Notes under the pieces: model-generated
The model's input: only the letters and a program-made list of their open reading frames with translations
What the model was told of the DNA's origin: nothing
Databases searched by the model: none
Part shown: piece after piece, positions 29,872 through 40,050 of the stretch
Layout of the letters: each line of letters starts with the position of its first letter
Position numbering within the stretch: the first letter of the stretch is position 1
Made by a program: the position numbers and the translations under genes
Source of the DNA: Pseudoxanthomonas sp. J35
Lineage (GTDB): Bacteria > Pseudomonadota > Gammaproteobacteria > Xanthomonadales > Xanthomonadaceae
Assembly (NCBI RefSeq): GCF_000513995.1
Contig: NZ_AZVB01000020.1
Span: 39,439 to 103,438, forward strand
DNA: 64,000 bases
Direction: 5' to 3'

Positions 29872-32800
29872 ATGCCCACCCCGTTGCGCCGCCGCCTGCG
29901 CCTGGCTCGCCGCTGGGCCGCCTACCTGCTGGCCGTGGTGCTGGTGGCGATGGCGCTGGTGCTGGGCGCGGTGAGCCAGCTGCTGCCGCTGGCCGAGCGC
30001 CATCCCGAACGCATCGCCGCCTGGCTGAGCGAGAAGGCCGGACGTCCGGTCGCCTTCGACCGCGTGCGCACGCAGTGGACCCGCCGCGGCCCGCTGCTGC
30101 AGCTTGAAGGCCTGCACGTCGGCGCGCCGGGCGCGGGCGTGCACGTCGGCCAGGCCGAGGTGCTGGTGTCTATGTATGCCGGCCTGCTGCCGGGCAGCTC
30201 GTTCACCGAGCTGCGCCTGCGCGGCCCGTCGCTGACCCTCGAGCGCGACGACGACGGCCGCTGGTCGGTGCGCGGCCTGCCCACCTCCGGCGCCGCCGCC
30301 GGCGATCCGCTCGAGTACCTGGAAGGCCTGGGCGAACTGCAGGTGATCGGCGGCAGCCTGGACGTGCGCGCGCCGCAGCTCGGCCTGCGCACGCGCATCC
30401 CGCGGATCGACCTGCGCCTGCGCGTCAACGACCAGCGCGTCGACGCGGGCGCGCGCGCCTGGATCCGTCCCGACGGCACGCCGGCGCGGATGGCGTTCGA
30501 TTTCGACCGCGGCAGCGGCGCCGGCCGCGCCTGGTTCGGCCTGGACACCGAGGCGCTGGGTGCGTGGGCGCCGCTGCTCAACCGCGCGGGGATCACGGTG
30601 GCCGACGGCCGCGGCCATGTCGAGGTCTGGGCCGAACTGCGCCAGCACCGCGTGGTCCTGGCCACCACCCGATTCGAGCTGCGCCACCTGCTGCTGGCCG
30701 GCGCGCCGCTGACCGACGGACTGCTGCCGCAGGTGCGCCTGGACGAACTGCGCGGCCGCGCGCGCTGGCGGGTGACCGCGCAGGGCTGGCGCCTGGATGC
30801 ACCGCAGCTGCAGGTGGCCGACGAACGCGGTGCGCAATCGCTGGACGGCCTGCTGCTGGCCGGCGGCCAGCGCTACGCGCTGCAGCTCGAACGGGTCGAC
30901 GCAACCCCGCTGCTGGCCGTGGCCGCGCTGTCCGACGCGCTGCCGCCGGGCCTGCGCGGCTGGCTGCGCGAGGCCGCGCCGCAGGCGCAGGTGTCGGCGC
31001 TGGAAGTGGCCGGCATGCGCGGCGGCCCGATGCATGCGCAGGGCCGGCTCGAACGGATCGTGTTCGACCCGGTCGGCGACGCCCCCGGCATGGATGGCCT
31101 GTCCGGCCGCTTCGAAGGCGACGGCCAGGGCTGGCAGCTGGCGCTGGACCCGCGCAGCGCCCTGCGCTTCGACTGGCCCAGCGGCTTCGGCGTGCCGCAC
31201 GAGCTGGCGCTGGACGGCACCCTGCTGGCCTGGCGCGAAGGCGCCGGCTGGGAGGTGGGCACGCCTGCGCTGCGCCTGGATGGCGGCGACTACGCCGCCA
31301 ACGTGCGCGGCGGGCTGTGGTTCCAGGGCGACGGTACCCGCCCGTGGATCGGCATTGCCGCCGACATCGACGACGCGCCGGTGCCGGTGGCGAAGAAGTT
31401 CTGGGTCCACCACCGCATGTCCAGGGCGGCGGTGGACTGGCTGGGCATGGCGCTGGAAGACGGCGTGGTCAGCGGTGGCCGCGGCCTGGTCGCCGGCGAC
31501 CTGGACGACTGGCCGTTCACCGGCAACAACGGCCGCTTCGAGGCCACCGCGCATATCCGCGACGGCCGCATCCGCTACCAGCAGGACTGGCCGGTGCTGG
31601 AAGCGCTGGACGCCGAGGTGGCCTTCATCGGTAACGGCTTCAGCCTGCAGGGCCAGGGCACGACCCGCGGCCTGCCGATCCAGCGCCTGCAGGCCGGCAT
31701 CGCCGACTTCAGCCACGCGCCGCTGAAGGTGCGCGCCAGCGCGCGCGGCGACGCGGCGAACATGCTCGAGCTGCTGCGCGACAGCCCGCTGGACCGTGAA
31801 CACCACGAGACCTTCGCCAACCTGGAAGCCTCCGGCCCGGCGGCGACCCTGTTCGCCCTGGACCTGCCGCTGGGCGCGGGCGGGGGCCCGGCGCGGATCG
31901 ACGGCAGCGTCGCCCTCGACGGCGCGCGCCTGGTCGAGAAGCGCTGGAACCTGGCCTTCGACGCGGTGCGCGGGAACGCGCGCTACGACGGCAACGGCTT
32001 CGACGCCGAAGAACTGGCAGTGCGCTATCGCGGCCAGGACGGCACGCTCGCGCTGCGCGCCGGCGGCCATGCGAAGGACGCGGCCAATGCCTTCGAAGCC
32101 AGCCTGGACGCGCCGATGGACGCGGCCGACCTGTTCGCGCGCGCCCCGGAGCTGGACTGGCTGGCGCCGCGCGTGCAGGGCCGTTCGCCGTGGCGGCTGG
32201 ACGTGGCCCTGCCGAAGCAGGCGCGTGGCGACCTCGTCGGCACGCTGCAGCTGCAGTCGAACCTGGCCGGCACCCGCCTGGACCTGCCGTCGCCGCTGGC
32301 CAAGCCGGCCGGCGACGCGCTGGCCACGACGGTGAAGCTGGGCCTGCCGCTGGGCAGCGGCCCGATCGACGTGGCCTTCGGCGACCGCATGGCGGTGCGC
32401 GCGCGCCAGCGCGACGGCCGCACCGGCGTGCGCGTGCTGCTGGGCGCGGCCACCGTGGACGCCGAACCGCCGGCGTCGGGCATCGTGGTCGGCGGCCGCA
32501 CCACGTCGCTTGACGCGCTGGAATGGATCGGCCTGGCCAAGGGCGGCGGCGATGGCCCGGCGCTGCGCCAGATCGATGTCCTGGCCGACGAGCTGCATCT
32601 GCTCGGCGGCGTGTTCCCGGATACCCGGCTGCAGCTGCGCCCGGAAGGGCAGGCGTTGCAGGTGGACGTGGAGGGTCCGGCGCTGGCCGGCCAGGTGCGC
32701 GTGCCCGGGCAGTCCGGGGCGACCGTGGAAGGGCGCTTCGGCCGCTTCCACTGGCAGCCGCCGGCGAGCGTGGCGAAGGCGTCGGCTTCGGGCGGCGAGG

Positions 32801-33741
32801 TCGCGCGCGATGCGGTGGCCGCGGCCAATACCACCGAAGGCACCGATGTCGAGGCGCCACAGCCAGCCGACGAGGGTTTCGATCCGGCGGCGATCCCGCC
32901 GCTGGCGTTCGATATCGACGACCTGCGCTACCGCGACGCGGCGCTGGGTCGCGCCCTGCTGCGCACCCGCCCGGTGCCCGGCGGGCTGCGCGTGGAGCAG
33001 CTGCAGGTGCAGGCCGGCGAACAGAAGATCCAAGCCACCGGCGAATGGCTGGGCCAGGGCGAGGCCGCCCGCACCCACCTGGCGCTGACCGTCGACAGTC
33101 GCGACATGGGCGCGCTGATGGACGGCCTGGGCTACCGCAACTGGCTGGCGCGCGGCGAAGGCAAGGTCAGCTTCGACGCCAGCTGGCCCGGTTCGCCGGC
33201 AGGCTTCCGCCTCGGTGGGCTGCAGGGCAGCCTGCGGATCGCCGCCCGCGATGGCCAGCTGCTGGAAGTGGAGCCCGGCGCCGGCCGCGTGCTCGGCCTG
33301 TTCAGCCTGGCCCAGCTGCCGCGCCGGCTGATGCTCGACTTCCGCGACTTCTTCTCGCGCGGCTTCGCCTTCGACCGGCTGGAAGGCAACGTGCGCTTCG
33401 CCGACGGCCAGGCCCAGACCGACGACATGCTGATTGAGGGCCCCGCCGCCGATATCCGCATCCGCGGCACCACCGACCTGCGCGCGCAGCGCTTCGACCA
33501 GACCATCGACGTGCTTCCCAAGTCCGGCAACCTGCTGACCGTGGTCGGCGCGGTGGCCGGCGGTCCGGTCGGCGCGGCGGTGGGCGCGGCGGCCAATGCG
33601 GTGCTGTCCAGGCCGCTGGGCGGGATCGGCGCCAAGACCTACAAGGTCAGCGGGCCTTGGAAGGAACCGAAGGTCGAGGTGATCGGCCGCGAGCAGTCGC
33701 GCCGCGAGCACGAAGAGGCCGAGGCGCAGGACGCCGGCTAG
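29872..33741 (+). CDS. yhdP: YhdP-family AsmA-like protein (lipid transport bridge)
   Basis: 1289 residues. One N-terminal membrane anchor (AAYLLAVVLVAMALVLGAVSQL), then a long repetitive beta-rich body (DUF3971 followed by the AsmA_2 type C-terminal region). Typical ending: AARDGQLLEVEPGAGRVLGLFSLAQLPRRLMLDFRDFFSRGFAFDRLEGNVRF ... IDVLPKSGNLLTVVGAVAGGPVGAAVGAAANAVL. In E. coli YhdP spans the periplasm and moves phospholipids to the outer membrane. RBS GGAGG (29863-29867), 24 bases behind rng. Length matches the family (about 1270). A very long antisense open frame over it is a GC artefact. Confidence 0.93.
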   Translation: MPTPLRRRLRLARRWAAYLLAVVLVAMALVLGAVSQLLPLAERHPERIAAWLSEKAGRPVAFDRVRTQWTRRGPLLQLEGLHVGAPGAGVHVGQAEVLVSMYAGLLPGSSFTELRLRGPSLTLERDDDGRWSVRGLPTSGAAAGDPLEYLEGLGELQVIGGSLDVRAPQLGLRTRIPRIDLRLRVNDQRVDAGARAWIRPDGTPARMAFDFDRGSGAGRAWFGLDTEALGAWAPLLNRAGITVADGRGHVEVWAELRQHRVVLATTRFELRHLLLAGAPLTDGLLPQVRLDELRGRARWRVTAQGWRLDAPQLQVADERGAQSLDGLLLAGGQRYALQLERVDATPLLAVAALSDALPPGLRGWLREAAPQAQVSALEVAGMRGGPMHAQGRLERIVFDPVGDAPGMDGLSGRFEGDGQGWQLALDPRSALRFDWPSGFGVPHELALDGTLLAWREGAGWEVGTPALRLDGGDYAANVRGGLWFQGDGTRPWIGIAADIDDAPVPVAKKFWVHHRMSRAAVDWLGMALEDGVVSGGRGLVAGDLDDWPFTGNNGRFEATAHIRDGRIRYQQDWPVLEALDAEVAFIGNGFSLQGQGTTRGLPIQRLQAGIADFSHAPLKVRASARGDAANMLELLRDSPLDREHHETFANLEASGPAATLFALDLPLGAGGGPARIDGSVALDGARLVEKRWNLAFDAVRGNARYDGNGFDAEELAVRYRGQDGTLALRAGGHAKDAANAFEASLDAPMDAADLFARAPELDWLAPRVQGRSPWRLDVALPKQARGDLVGTLQLQSNLAGTRLDLPSPLAKPAGDALATTVKLGLPLGSGPIDVAFGDRMAVRARQRDGRTGVRVLLGAATVDAEPPASGIVVGGRTTSLDALEWIGLAKGGGDGPALRQIDVLADELHLLGGVFPDTRLQLRPEGQALQVDVEGPALAGQVRVPGQSGATVEGRFGRFHWQPPASVAKASASGGEVARDAVAAANTTEGTDVEAPQPADEGFDPAAIPPLAFDIDDLRYRDAALGRALLRTRPVPGGLRVEQLQVQAGEQKIQATGEWLGQGEAARTHLALTVDSRDMGALMDGLGYRNWLARGEGKVSFDASWPGSPAGFRLGGLQGSLRIAARDGQLLEVEPGAGRVLGLFSLAQLPRRLMLDFRDFFSRGFAFDRLEGNVRFADGQAQTDDMLIEGPAADIRIRGTTDLRAQRFDQTIDVLPKSGNLLTVVGAVAGGPVGAAVGAAANAVLSRPLGGIGAKTYKVSGPWKEPKVEVIGREQSRREHEEAEAQDAG

Positions 33742-33850
33742 GCGGTGGCGTGCGACCGGGCCGGGTTACGGGTGCGGCCGTGTCATCGGTATCGGGAAAT
33801 ACGCAGGGGGGCGCGGTCGCTCCGGGCGTGCGGGGGAATCATGCGGAGGG

Positions 33851-33872
33851 AGTCGGGCAAGCCCGACTCTAC
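33851..33872 (-). repeat. Solitary REP arm B
   Basis: AGTCGGGCAAGCCCGACTCTAC with a degenerate spacer upstream (about 33818-33850, ending AATCATGCGGAGGG) but no arm A. It looks like a dimer that lost one half. It ends 9 bases before the stop of the convergent gene. Confidence 0.8.
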
Positions 33873-33881
33873 AGAGGGCGG

Positions 33882-34610
33882 CTATTTGGCGCGGGTGAAC
33901 TGCGGCAGGCGCAGCTTCACCCGGTGGCCTTCGGCCGGGCAGCCGCGCACGTCGACGCCGCGGAAGTAGCCGCGCTGCCACTGCTCGCGCGCCGCTTCCG
34001 ATTGCGGATCCGGCAGTTCCTGCAGGAAATGGCCGCGGCTGTGGGTCCAGGCGTGGTACTGCGAGTGCAGGTCCGGCGCCTCCGACAGCGGCCGCCATTC
34101 GGCGCTCACGCCCTCCAGCAGCGGCCGGTGCAGCGGCAGCAGGTGGCAGAACGGCTCGCCGGCCTCGAAGCGCACCCGGCCGGGGCGGGTGAACTTCCAG
34201 TTCATGGTGAACGGATAGGGGCTCCAGCCGGTCTCGACCACGCCGGTCAGCGCGGCGATGCCGTCGCGCGGGCGGTTGACCGGGCCGGTCACCATCAGTT
34301 CCACGTCCGCGTCGCTGCGGAACAGGCAGGGCACGTGGAAGGTCAGCACGCCGTAGCCGAAATGGCTCACCGCCGGCGCCGAGGTGCCCGGGTCGGGCGT
34401 GACCTTCACGTCCTCCAGCGCGTCGCCGCCGCTCCATTCGGCGCTGAAGCCGGTCTGGCACAGCAGTTCCCAGCCATGCACATTGGCCATGTCCAGCGGC
34501 AGGCAGCGGTAGGCGTAGCGCTGGTCGGTGCGCTCCATCCAGTCGCGCTCGCGAGGTGCCGGGCGGATGTCCAGGGTATGGCCGTCGATCACGTAGGCGG
34601 TCAGCTTCAT
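33882..34610 (-). CDS. Conserved protein of unknown function (DUF6065-like)
   Basis: 242 residues, no signal peptide or membrane helix. It begins [51 protein letters not shown] and contains [69 protein letters not shown] and [12 protein letters not shown]. This resembles the DUF6065 family, found beside small-molecule or peptide genes in some bacteria; I recall the family but not a function. It is monocistronic, between yhdP and tldD, and not part of that conserved block. Family assignment moderately sure. Confidence 0.7.
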   Translation of the reverse strand: MKLTAYVIDGHTLDIRPAPRERDWMERTDQRYAYRCLPLDMANVHGWELLCQTGFSAEWSGGDALEDVKVTPDPGTSAPAVSHFGYGVLTFHVPCLFRSDADVELMVTGPVNRPRDGIAALTGVVETGWSPYPFTMNWKFTRPGRVRFEAGEPFCHLLPLHRPLLEGVSAEWRPLSEAPDLHSQYHAWTHSRGHFLQELPDPQSEAAREQWQRGYFRGVDVRGCPAEGHRVKLRLPQFTRAK

Positions 34611-34716
34611 CGGGCGTGGCGGTCAGGTCCGGAAGAGGGTGGTTAAGGCCGCCGGGCGGCCAGCTGTCATCATAGGCATGCTTGCCATCCCCGGCGCCCG
34701 CCCCCATACCCCGTAC

Positions 34717-36168
34717 ATGACCTCGACCACGCTCGCCCTCGCCGAAAACCGCCTGCTCGTCCCCGGCGGCCTGGACCCGTCCGGGCTCGACCGCGCCTTC
34801 TCGGCCCTGCTGGGCCCGGGCATCGATTTCGGCGACCTGTATTTCCAGCATTCGCGGCGCGAGAGCTGGACCGTGGAGGACGGCATCGTCAAGGACGGCG
34901 CGCACTCGATCGAGCAGGGCGTGGGCGTGCGCGCGATCGCCGGCGAGAAGACCGGCTTCGCCTATTCGGACGACATCAACGCCGAGGCCCTGCGCCTGGC
35001 CGCCGGTTCGGCGCGGGCGATCGCCCGCGACGGCGCGCGGGTGGAGCGGCAGCTGGTCCGCACCGGCGCGCCGGTGGTGCGCGACCTGTACCCGGCGCTG
35101 GACCCGGTCGACGGCATGGGCAACGAGGACAAGGTCGAGTTGCTGCGCTCGCTGGACCGCCTGCTGCGCGCGGCCGACCCGCGTGTGGTGCAGGTGTCGG
35201 TGAGCCTGTCCGGCGGCGTGGACACGGTGCTGGTGGCGCGCAGCGACGGCGTGCTTGCCGCCGACGTGCGCCCGCTGGTGCGGCTCAACGTGCAGGTGAT
35301 CGTCGAACAGGGCGGGCGCCGCGAATCCGGCTATGCCGGCGGGGGCGGCCGCTATTCCTACGCCGAACTGTTCTCCGGCGGGCGCCCGGAGGCGCTGGCG
35401 CGCGAGGCGCTGCGCCAGGCGCTGGTGAACCTCGACGCGATCGACGCGCCGGCCGGGACCATGCCGGTGGTGCTGGGCGCCGGCTGGCCCGGCGTGCTGC
35501 TGCACGAGGCGGTGGGCCACGGCCTGGAAGGCGACTTCAACCGCAAGGGCACCTCGACCTACGCCGGCCGCCTCGGCCAGCGCGTGGCCGCGCCGGGCGT
35601 GACCATCGTCGACGACGGCACCCTGGAGGGCCGCCGCGGCTCGCTCAACATCGACGACGAGGGCGAGCCGACCCGCTGCACCACCCTGATCGAGGACGGC
35701 GTGCTGGTCGGCTACATGCAGGATTCGCTCAACGCCCGGTTGATGGGCATGGCGCCCACCGGGAATGGCCGGCGCGAGTCGTTCGCGCACCTGGTGATGC
35801 CGCGCATGACCAACACCTACATGCTCGCCGGCACGCACGACCCGGCAGAGATGATCCGCTCGGTGAAGAAGGGCCTGTACGCGGTCAACTTCGGCGGCGG
35901 CCAGGTCGACATCACCAGCGGCAAATACGTGTTCTCGGCCACCGAGGCCTACCTGATCGAGGACGGCAAGGTGACCGCGCCGGTGAAGGGCGCGACCCTG
36001 ATCGGCAACGGCCCGGAAACCATGCAGAAGGTGCGCATGGTCGGCCACGACCTGGCCCTGGACGAGGGCGTGGGCGTGTGCGGCAAGGACGGGCAGAGCG
36101 TGCCGGTGGGCGTGGGCCAGCCTTCGCTGCTGATCGACGGCCTGACCGTCGGCGGAACGCGGGCGTGA
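34717..36168 (+). CDS. tldD: Metalloprotease TldD
   Basis: 483 residues. Active subunit of the TldD/TldE(PmbA) protease. The metal motif HExxxH is in [30 protein letters not shown], the third ligand Cys region in [31 protein letters not shown]-terminal ..[37 protein letters not shown] is the family standard. Start ATG 34717 is preferred; ATG 34678 is also in frame. The complex degrades unfolded peptides and matures certain peptide natural products and toxins. Its partner pmbA is 0.85 kb downstream. Confidence 0.97.
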   Translation: MTSTTLALAENRLLVPGGLDPSGLDRAFSALLGPGIDFGDLYFQHSRRESWTVEDGIVKDGAHSIEQGVGVRAIAGEKTGFAYSDDINAEALRLAAGSARAIARDGARVERQLVRTGAPVVRDLYPALDPVDGMGNEDKVELLRSLDRLLRAADPRVVQVSVSLSGGVDTVLVARSDGVLAADVRPLVRLNVQVIVEQGGRRESGYAGGGGRYSYAELFSGGRPEALAREALRQALVNLDAIDAPAGTMPVVLGAGWPGVLLHEAVGHGLEGDFNRKGTSTYAGRLGQRVAAPGVTIVDDGTLEGRRGSLNIDDEGEPTRCTTLIEDGVLVGYMQDSLNARLMGMAPTGNGRRESFAHLVMPRMTNTYMLAGTHDPAEMIRSVKKGLYAVNFGGGQVDITSGKYVFSATEAYLIEDGKVTAPVKGATLIGNGPETMQKVRMVGHDLALDEGVGVCGKDGQSVPVGVGQPSLLIDGLTVGGTRA

Positions 36169-36223
36169 GGCGCGGCGCGTGAGCCCGGCGGCGCGGCCGC
36201 CGGCACGCCACGGTCCGGCGCGC

Positions 36224-36844
36224 CTATTCGTCGTCGCCGGGTTCGAAGCCTTCGCCGGCCTCGTCGAAATCGAACGCGTCGCTGTCGGCGGCATCGTCGG
36301 CGTGCGCGACGGCTTCGCCGGCGCCGCCGGCCAGCAGCAGCGCACGCAGTTCGCGGAACAGCTCGCGGAAGGCGCGCGGCGGCTTGTTGCGCCTGCGCTC
36401 CTCCAGCGTGCTGCGGACCAGCTGGCGCAGGCGCTGGCGATCGGCGCCGGGGTGCTCGTCGAGCAGCTCGGCCAGCGCCGCGTCGCCTTGGGCCAGCAGG
36501 CGCTCGCGCCAGGCCTCGACGCGGTGCATCGCGGCGACCTCGCGGCGCGCGGCCTTGCCGTCCTCGTCCAGCGCGTCGCGGATCGCGTCGAGGGTCTCGT
36601 CGTCCTCGCGCCGCATCTGCTTGGCCAGGTAGGCCAGCTGCCGCTTGCGGGCGATGTGCGCGGTGATCTTGCGGGTGTGCTCCAGGTGCGGCAGCAGGTC
36701 CTCGGGGATCGGCAGTTTGGCCAGCTGGCTCGGCGTGAGGCTGGCGAGCTTCTCGGCCAACTCCAGCACGCCCAGCGCCTCGCGGCGCTGCTGGCTGCGG
36801 CTGGGGGAAAGGTACTCGCCGGTTTCTTCGTCGCGTCCGCGCAT
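36224..36844 (-). CDS. darP: Dual-action ribosomal maturation protein DarP (YjgA)
   Basis: 206 residues, highly charged. Begins [81 protein letters not shown], the full DarP/DUF615 signature. The C-terminal part has [20 protein letters not shown] and an acidic tail ([24 protein letters not shown]). It assists late 50S assembly. Encoded on the opposite strand between tldD and pmbA, as in related genomes. The upstream frame (to 37000) is dismissed as non-conserved. Confidence 0.94.
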   Translation of the reverse strand: MRGRDEETGEYLSPSRSQQRREALGVLELAEKLASLTPSQLAKLPIPEDLLPHLEHTRKITAHIARKRQLAYLAKQMRREDDETLDAIRDALDEDGKAARREVAAMHRVEAWRERLLAQGDAALAELLDEHPGADRQRLRQLVRSTLEERRRNKPPRAFRELFRELRALLLAGGAGEAVAHADDAADSDAFDFDEAGEGFEPGDDE

Positions 36845-37011
36845 GGGGCTGGGGCTCTGTTCAGTGCGGTGGATTCTACCCGCCCGGCCATGAATACCGC
36901 GGGCCCGGCACGTCGCCGGCGCCCGCTGGCGCGGATCCCGGCAGGCCGCCGGACGCGCCGCCCGCGTCGCGCGGGCACGCAGACTGGACTTCGGAATCAC
37001 AGGTGGAACCC

Positions 37012-38367
37012 TTGAACGACATCGTGCACAACGACGACAGCCGGCAGCGCCTGGAGCGGCTGGCGGAGATCTCGCAGCGCCTGCTCGACCGCGCCCGCGC
37101 GCTGGGCGCCAGCCAGGCCGAAGTGAGCTGCAGCGAGGAACGCGGGCTCAACGTCTCGGTGCGGATGGGCGAGGTGGAGACGGTCGAGTCCACCCGCGAC
37201 CGCGGCATCGCCGTGACCGTGTACTTCGGCAGGCGCAAGGGCAGCGCCAGCACCGCCGACCTGCAGGAATCCAGCCTCGACGCCACCGTCGAGCAGGCCT
37301 GCGCGATCGCCCGCCATACCGAGGACGATCCGGCCGCCGGCCTGGCCGACGCGGAGCTGATGGCCACGGAGTTCCCCGACCTGGACACCTGGCATCCGTG
37401 GGCGCTGGAAGCGGACGAGGCGATCGACCTGTGCCTGGCCTGCGAGGCCGCCGGCCGCGAGGCCGACGCGCGGGTGACCAATTCCGACGGCGCCTCGCTG
37501 GGCAGCGGCGAGAGCCTGTCGGTCTACGCCAACAGCCACGGCTTCATCGGCCGCGAGCGGGAGACCCAGCATTCGCTGGGCGTGGCCCTGATCGCCGGGC
37601 AGGGCGAGGGGATGCAGCGCGACGGCTGGTACAGCATCGGCCTGGCGCAACGCGACCTGGAGGCGGCGGCGGCCATCGGCCGGCGCGCGGCCGAACGCGC
37701 GGTGTCGCGGCTGGCGCCGCGCAGCGCGCCGACCGGCGAGTTCCCGGTGCTGTTCTCGGCCGAGGTCGCCCGTTCGCTGGTCGGCCACCTGATCAACGCG
37801 GTGTCCGGCGGCGCGCTGTACCGGCGCGCCAGCTTCCTGCTCGACAGCATGGGCACGCGCCTGTTCCCGGAGTGGTTCTCCATCCAGGAGCGCCCGCTGA
37901 TGCCGCACGGCCTGCGTTCGACCGCGTTCGACGCCGACGGCGTGGCCACCCGCGACAGCGCCCTGGTCGCCGGCGGCGTGCTGCAGCGCTACGTGCTAGG
38001 CAGCTATTCGGCGCGCCGGCTGGGCCTGCAGACCACCGCCAACGCCGGCGGCGTCCACAACCTGGAAGTGGCGGCCAACGCCGGCACCCTGCAGGAACTG
38101 CTGGCCGGGATGGGTCGCGGCCTGCTGGTCACCGAGCTGATGGGGCAGGGCGTCAACAGCGTCACCGGCGACTATTCGCGCGGCGCCGCCGGATTCTGGG
38201 TGGAAAACGGCCAGCTGGCCTACCCGGTCGACGAGCTGACCATCGCCGGCAACCTGCGGGCGATGTTTGCCGGGATCGAGGCGGTGGGCCGGGAGGTGGA
38301 CTCCCGCTCGCACATCCGCACCGGTCCGGTCCTGGTGGGGCGGATGACCGTGGCCGGGGGGGATTGA
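37012..38367 (+). CDS. pmbA: Metalloprotease-like PmbA/TldE
   Basis: About 451 residues. Catalytically incomplete partner of TldD: the HExxxH motif is absent. Key segments: [77 protein letters not shown], and [27 protein letters not shown] near the end. Start choice: TTG 37012 has AGGTGG at 37001-37006. A GTG at 37003 overlaps that site and would add three residues. Divergent from darP. Confidence 0.95.
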   Translation: MNDIVHNDDSRQRLERLAEISQRLLDRARALGASQAEVSCSEERGLNVSVRMGEVETVESTRDRGIAVTVYFGRRKGSASTADLQESSLDATVEQACAIARHTEDDPAAGLADAELMATEFPDLDTWHPWALEADEAIDLCLACEAAGREADARVTNSDGASLGSGESLSVYANSHGFIGRERETQHSLGVALIAGQGEGMQRDGWYSIGLAQRDLEAAAAIGRRAAERAVSRLAPRSAPTGEFPVLFSAEVARSLVGHLINAVSGGALYRRASFLLDSMGTRLFPEWFSIQERPLMPHGLRSTAFDADGVATRDSALVAGGVLQRYVLGSYSARRLGLQTTANAGGVHNLEVAANAGTLQELLAGMGRGLLVTELMGQGVNSVTGDYSRGAAGFWVENGQLAYPVDELTIAGNLRAMFAGIEAVGREVDSRSHIRTGPVLVGRMTVAGGD

Positions 38368-38432
38368 TATGCTCGGGCCGGCTACACCACTACTTGCGGT
38401 GTCCGGCACCGCTTCGCCATGGGGGAACACCA

Positions 38433-38786
38433 ATGAACGACTACAACACCACCGCCCAGCCGCAGAACGATGACCGCACCATCGCCATGCTGGTGCACCT
38501 GTCGGGCATCCTGCTCGGCTTCATCGTTCCGCTGATCGTGTGGCTGATCAACAAGGACCGCCCCGAGAAGGCCTTCCTCAACGACCAGTCCAAGGAAGCG
38601 CTGAACTTCCAGATCACCCTGCTGTTCGTCTACATCGTCGGCACGGTCCTGACCATCATCCTGATCGGTGCGCTGATCAACTTCCTGGCCTGGATCGCCT
38701 GCATCATCCTGAGCATCATCGCCGGCCTGGCCGCCAACCGTGGCGAGGAATACCGCTATCCGTTCGCGATCCGGCTGATCAAGTAA
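38433..38786 (+). CDS. DUF4870-family small membrane protein
   Basis: 117 residues. A polar N-terminus (MNDYNTTAQPQNDDRT) is followed by a helix with AMLVHLSGILLGFIVPLIVWLINKDR, then FLNDQSKEALNFQITLLFVYIVGTVLTIILIGALINFLAWIACIILSIIAGLAANRGEEYRYPF. This is the DUF4870 (Tic20-like) pattern of three to four helices with the conserved KEALNFQ and YRYPF blocks. Function unknown. A small hairpin (38379-38407) lies in its leader and a strong hairpin follows, so it is probably a single-gene unit. Confidence 0.9.
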   Translation: MNDYNTTAQPQNDDRTIAMLVHLSGILLGFIVPLIVWLINKDRPEKAFLNDQSKEALNFQITLLFVYIVGTVLTIILIGALINFLAWIACIILSIIAGLAANRGEEYRYPFAIRLIK

Positions 38787-38808
38787 GTCGTACCCCATCG
38801 CAGATGGA

Positions 38809-38838
38809 CGAAGGGCCCGGCATCGACCGGGCCCTTCG
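38809..38838. terminator. Strong bidirectional hairpin
   Basis: Twelve-base stem CGAAGGGCCCGG / CCGGGCCCTTCG with loop CATCGA, between the convergent DUF4870 gene and ispA. There is no T tract on the + strand, so it may act as a mRNA 3'-end barrier rather than a classical terminator. Confidence 0.65.
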
Positions 38839-38865
38839 CGTTCCTGCGTCCTGCACGGCGCGGTG

Positions 38866-39771
38866 TCAGTGGTTGCGCCGCACCGCCATCTCGCCCAGCG
38901 CATCCAGCAGCGCGCAATCGCCGCCGATGCCGGCCAGCGCCGCGCGCATCTCCGTCGCCAGCTGCTCGAGCCTGGCGCGCGCGCCGTCCACGCCCAGCAG
39001 GGCCGGGTAGGTCGACTTGGCCTGGGCCACGTCCTTGCCGGCGGTCTTGCCCAGCGTTTCGGAACTGGCCTCGATGTCGAGCAGGTCGTCGCGGACCTGG
39101 AAGGCCAGGCCCAGCGCGTCGGCGTAGCGGTCAAGCTGCGCCAGCGTGCCGGCGTCGGCGCCGCCGCCCAGCGCACCCATGCGCACCGCGGCGCGGATCA
39201 GTGCGCCGGTCTTGAGCGCGTGCATGCGCTGCAGGCGGGCGAGCGGTTCGGAAGCGTCGCCGGCCGTGGCGGGGCGGCCGCCGCTGCCGGTGGCGTCGAT
39301 GTCCAGCGCCTGGCCGCCGCACATGCCGGCCACGCCGGAGGCGCTGGCCAGGGTGCGTACCCAGTCCACGCGCAGTGCCGCCGGGGCGTCGGCCTCGGCC
39401 AGGGCGGAGAAGGCCAGGGTCTGCAGCGCATCGCCGGCGAGGATCGCGGTGGCCTCGTCGAAGGCCACGTGCACGGTGGGGCGGCCGCGGCGCAAGTCGT
39501 CGTCGTCCATCGCCGGCAGGTCGTCGTGGACCAGCGAGTAGGCGTGGACCAGCTCGACCGCGGCGGCTGGCGCGTCCAGTGCCGCCTCGTCGGCGCCCAG
39601 CGCGGTGCCGGCGGCGTAGACCAGCAGCGGGCGCATGCGCTTGCCGCCACCGAGGGTGGCGTGGCGCATGGCAGCGTGCAGGCGCGAGGGTTCCTGTGCC
39701 GGGTCGGGCAACAGGCGCTCGAGCGTCGCTTCGGTGCGCGCGGCCCAGCGCGCGAACGCCTCACTCGCCAT
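38866..39771 (-). CDS. ispA: Polyprenyl synthetase, farnesyl diphosphate synthase type
   Basis: 301 residues. First Asp-rich motif [10 protein letters not shown] in [33 protein letters not shown]; the second appears in [39 protein letters not shown]. The GGKRMRPLL segment and [10 protein letters not shown] are also family blocks. It condenses IPP with DMAPP/GPP to make farnesyl diphosphate for quinone, undecaprenol and other isoprenoids. Its start overlaps xseB by 11 bases; the ispA-xseB pairing is classical. No dxs follows in this genome segment. Confidence 0.95.
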   Translation of the reverse strand: MASEAFARWAARTEATLERLLPDPAQEPSRLHAAMRHATLGGGKRMRPLLVYAAGTALGADEAALDAPAAAVELVHAYSLVHDDLPAMDDDDLRRGRPTVHVAFDEATAILAGDALQTLAFSALAEADAPAALRVDWVRTLASASGVAGMCGGQALDIDATGSGGRPATAGDASEPLARLQRMHALKTGALIRAAVRMGALGGGADAGTLAQLDRYADALGLAFQVRDDLLDIEASSETLGKTAGKDVAQAKSTYPALLGVDGARARLEQLATEMRAALAGIGGDCALLDALGEMAVRRNH

Positions 39772-40018
39772 CAGGGCCGGCGAAGGGTTGGGCGCTGTCG
39801 GGCTGATCGGGATCGGTGAGCAGGCGCACGCGCAGTTCGGCCTGTTCCAGCGCGGTCTGGCAGCGCCGGTAGAGGCCGATGCCGCGCTCGTACGCGGCCA
39901 GCGAATCTTCCAGGCTCATCTCGCCCTGTTCCATCTTCTGGACCAGTTGTTCCAGCTCGTCCAGCGACTGTTCGAACTGCGCGACGGGCGAGGCGTCGCC
40001 GGAGGTTTTCTTGGACAT
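39761..40018 (-). CDS. xseB: Exodeoxyribonuclease VII small subunit
   Basis: 85 residues: [56 protein letters not shown] is the complete XseB helical hairpin. It caps the XseA large subunit (gene not in window) in exonuclease VII, which degrades single-stranded DNA. Start ATG 40018. The tail [16 protein letters not shown] is variable. Overlaps ispA, giving coupled translation. Confidence 0.95.
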   Translation of the reverse strand: MSKKTSGDASPVAQFEQSLDELEQLVQKMEQGEMSLEDSLAAYERGIGLYRRCQTALEQAELRVRLLTDPDQPDSAQPFAGPDGE

Positions 40019-40050
40019 GGGGGAAGTGTGCGCGGTGCGGCGGCCGGGGG

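Noticed and set aside
28243..33711. Antisense open frame of 1822 codons over rng and yhdP
   Set aside because: It runs opposite two well-conserved genes, its composition (A/R/H/Q-rich) is that of a GC-rich shadow frame, and no domain is recognisable.
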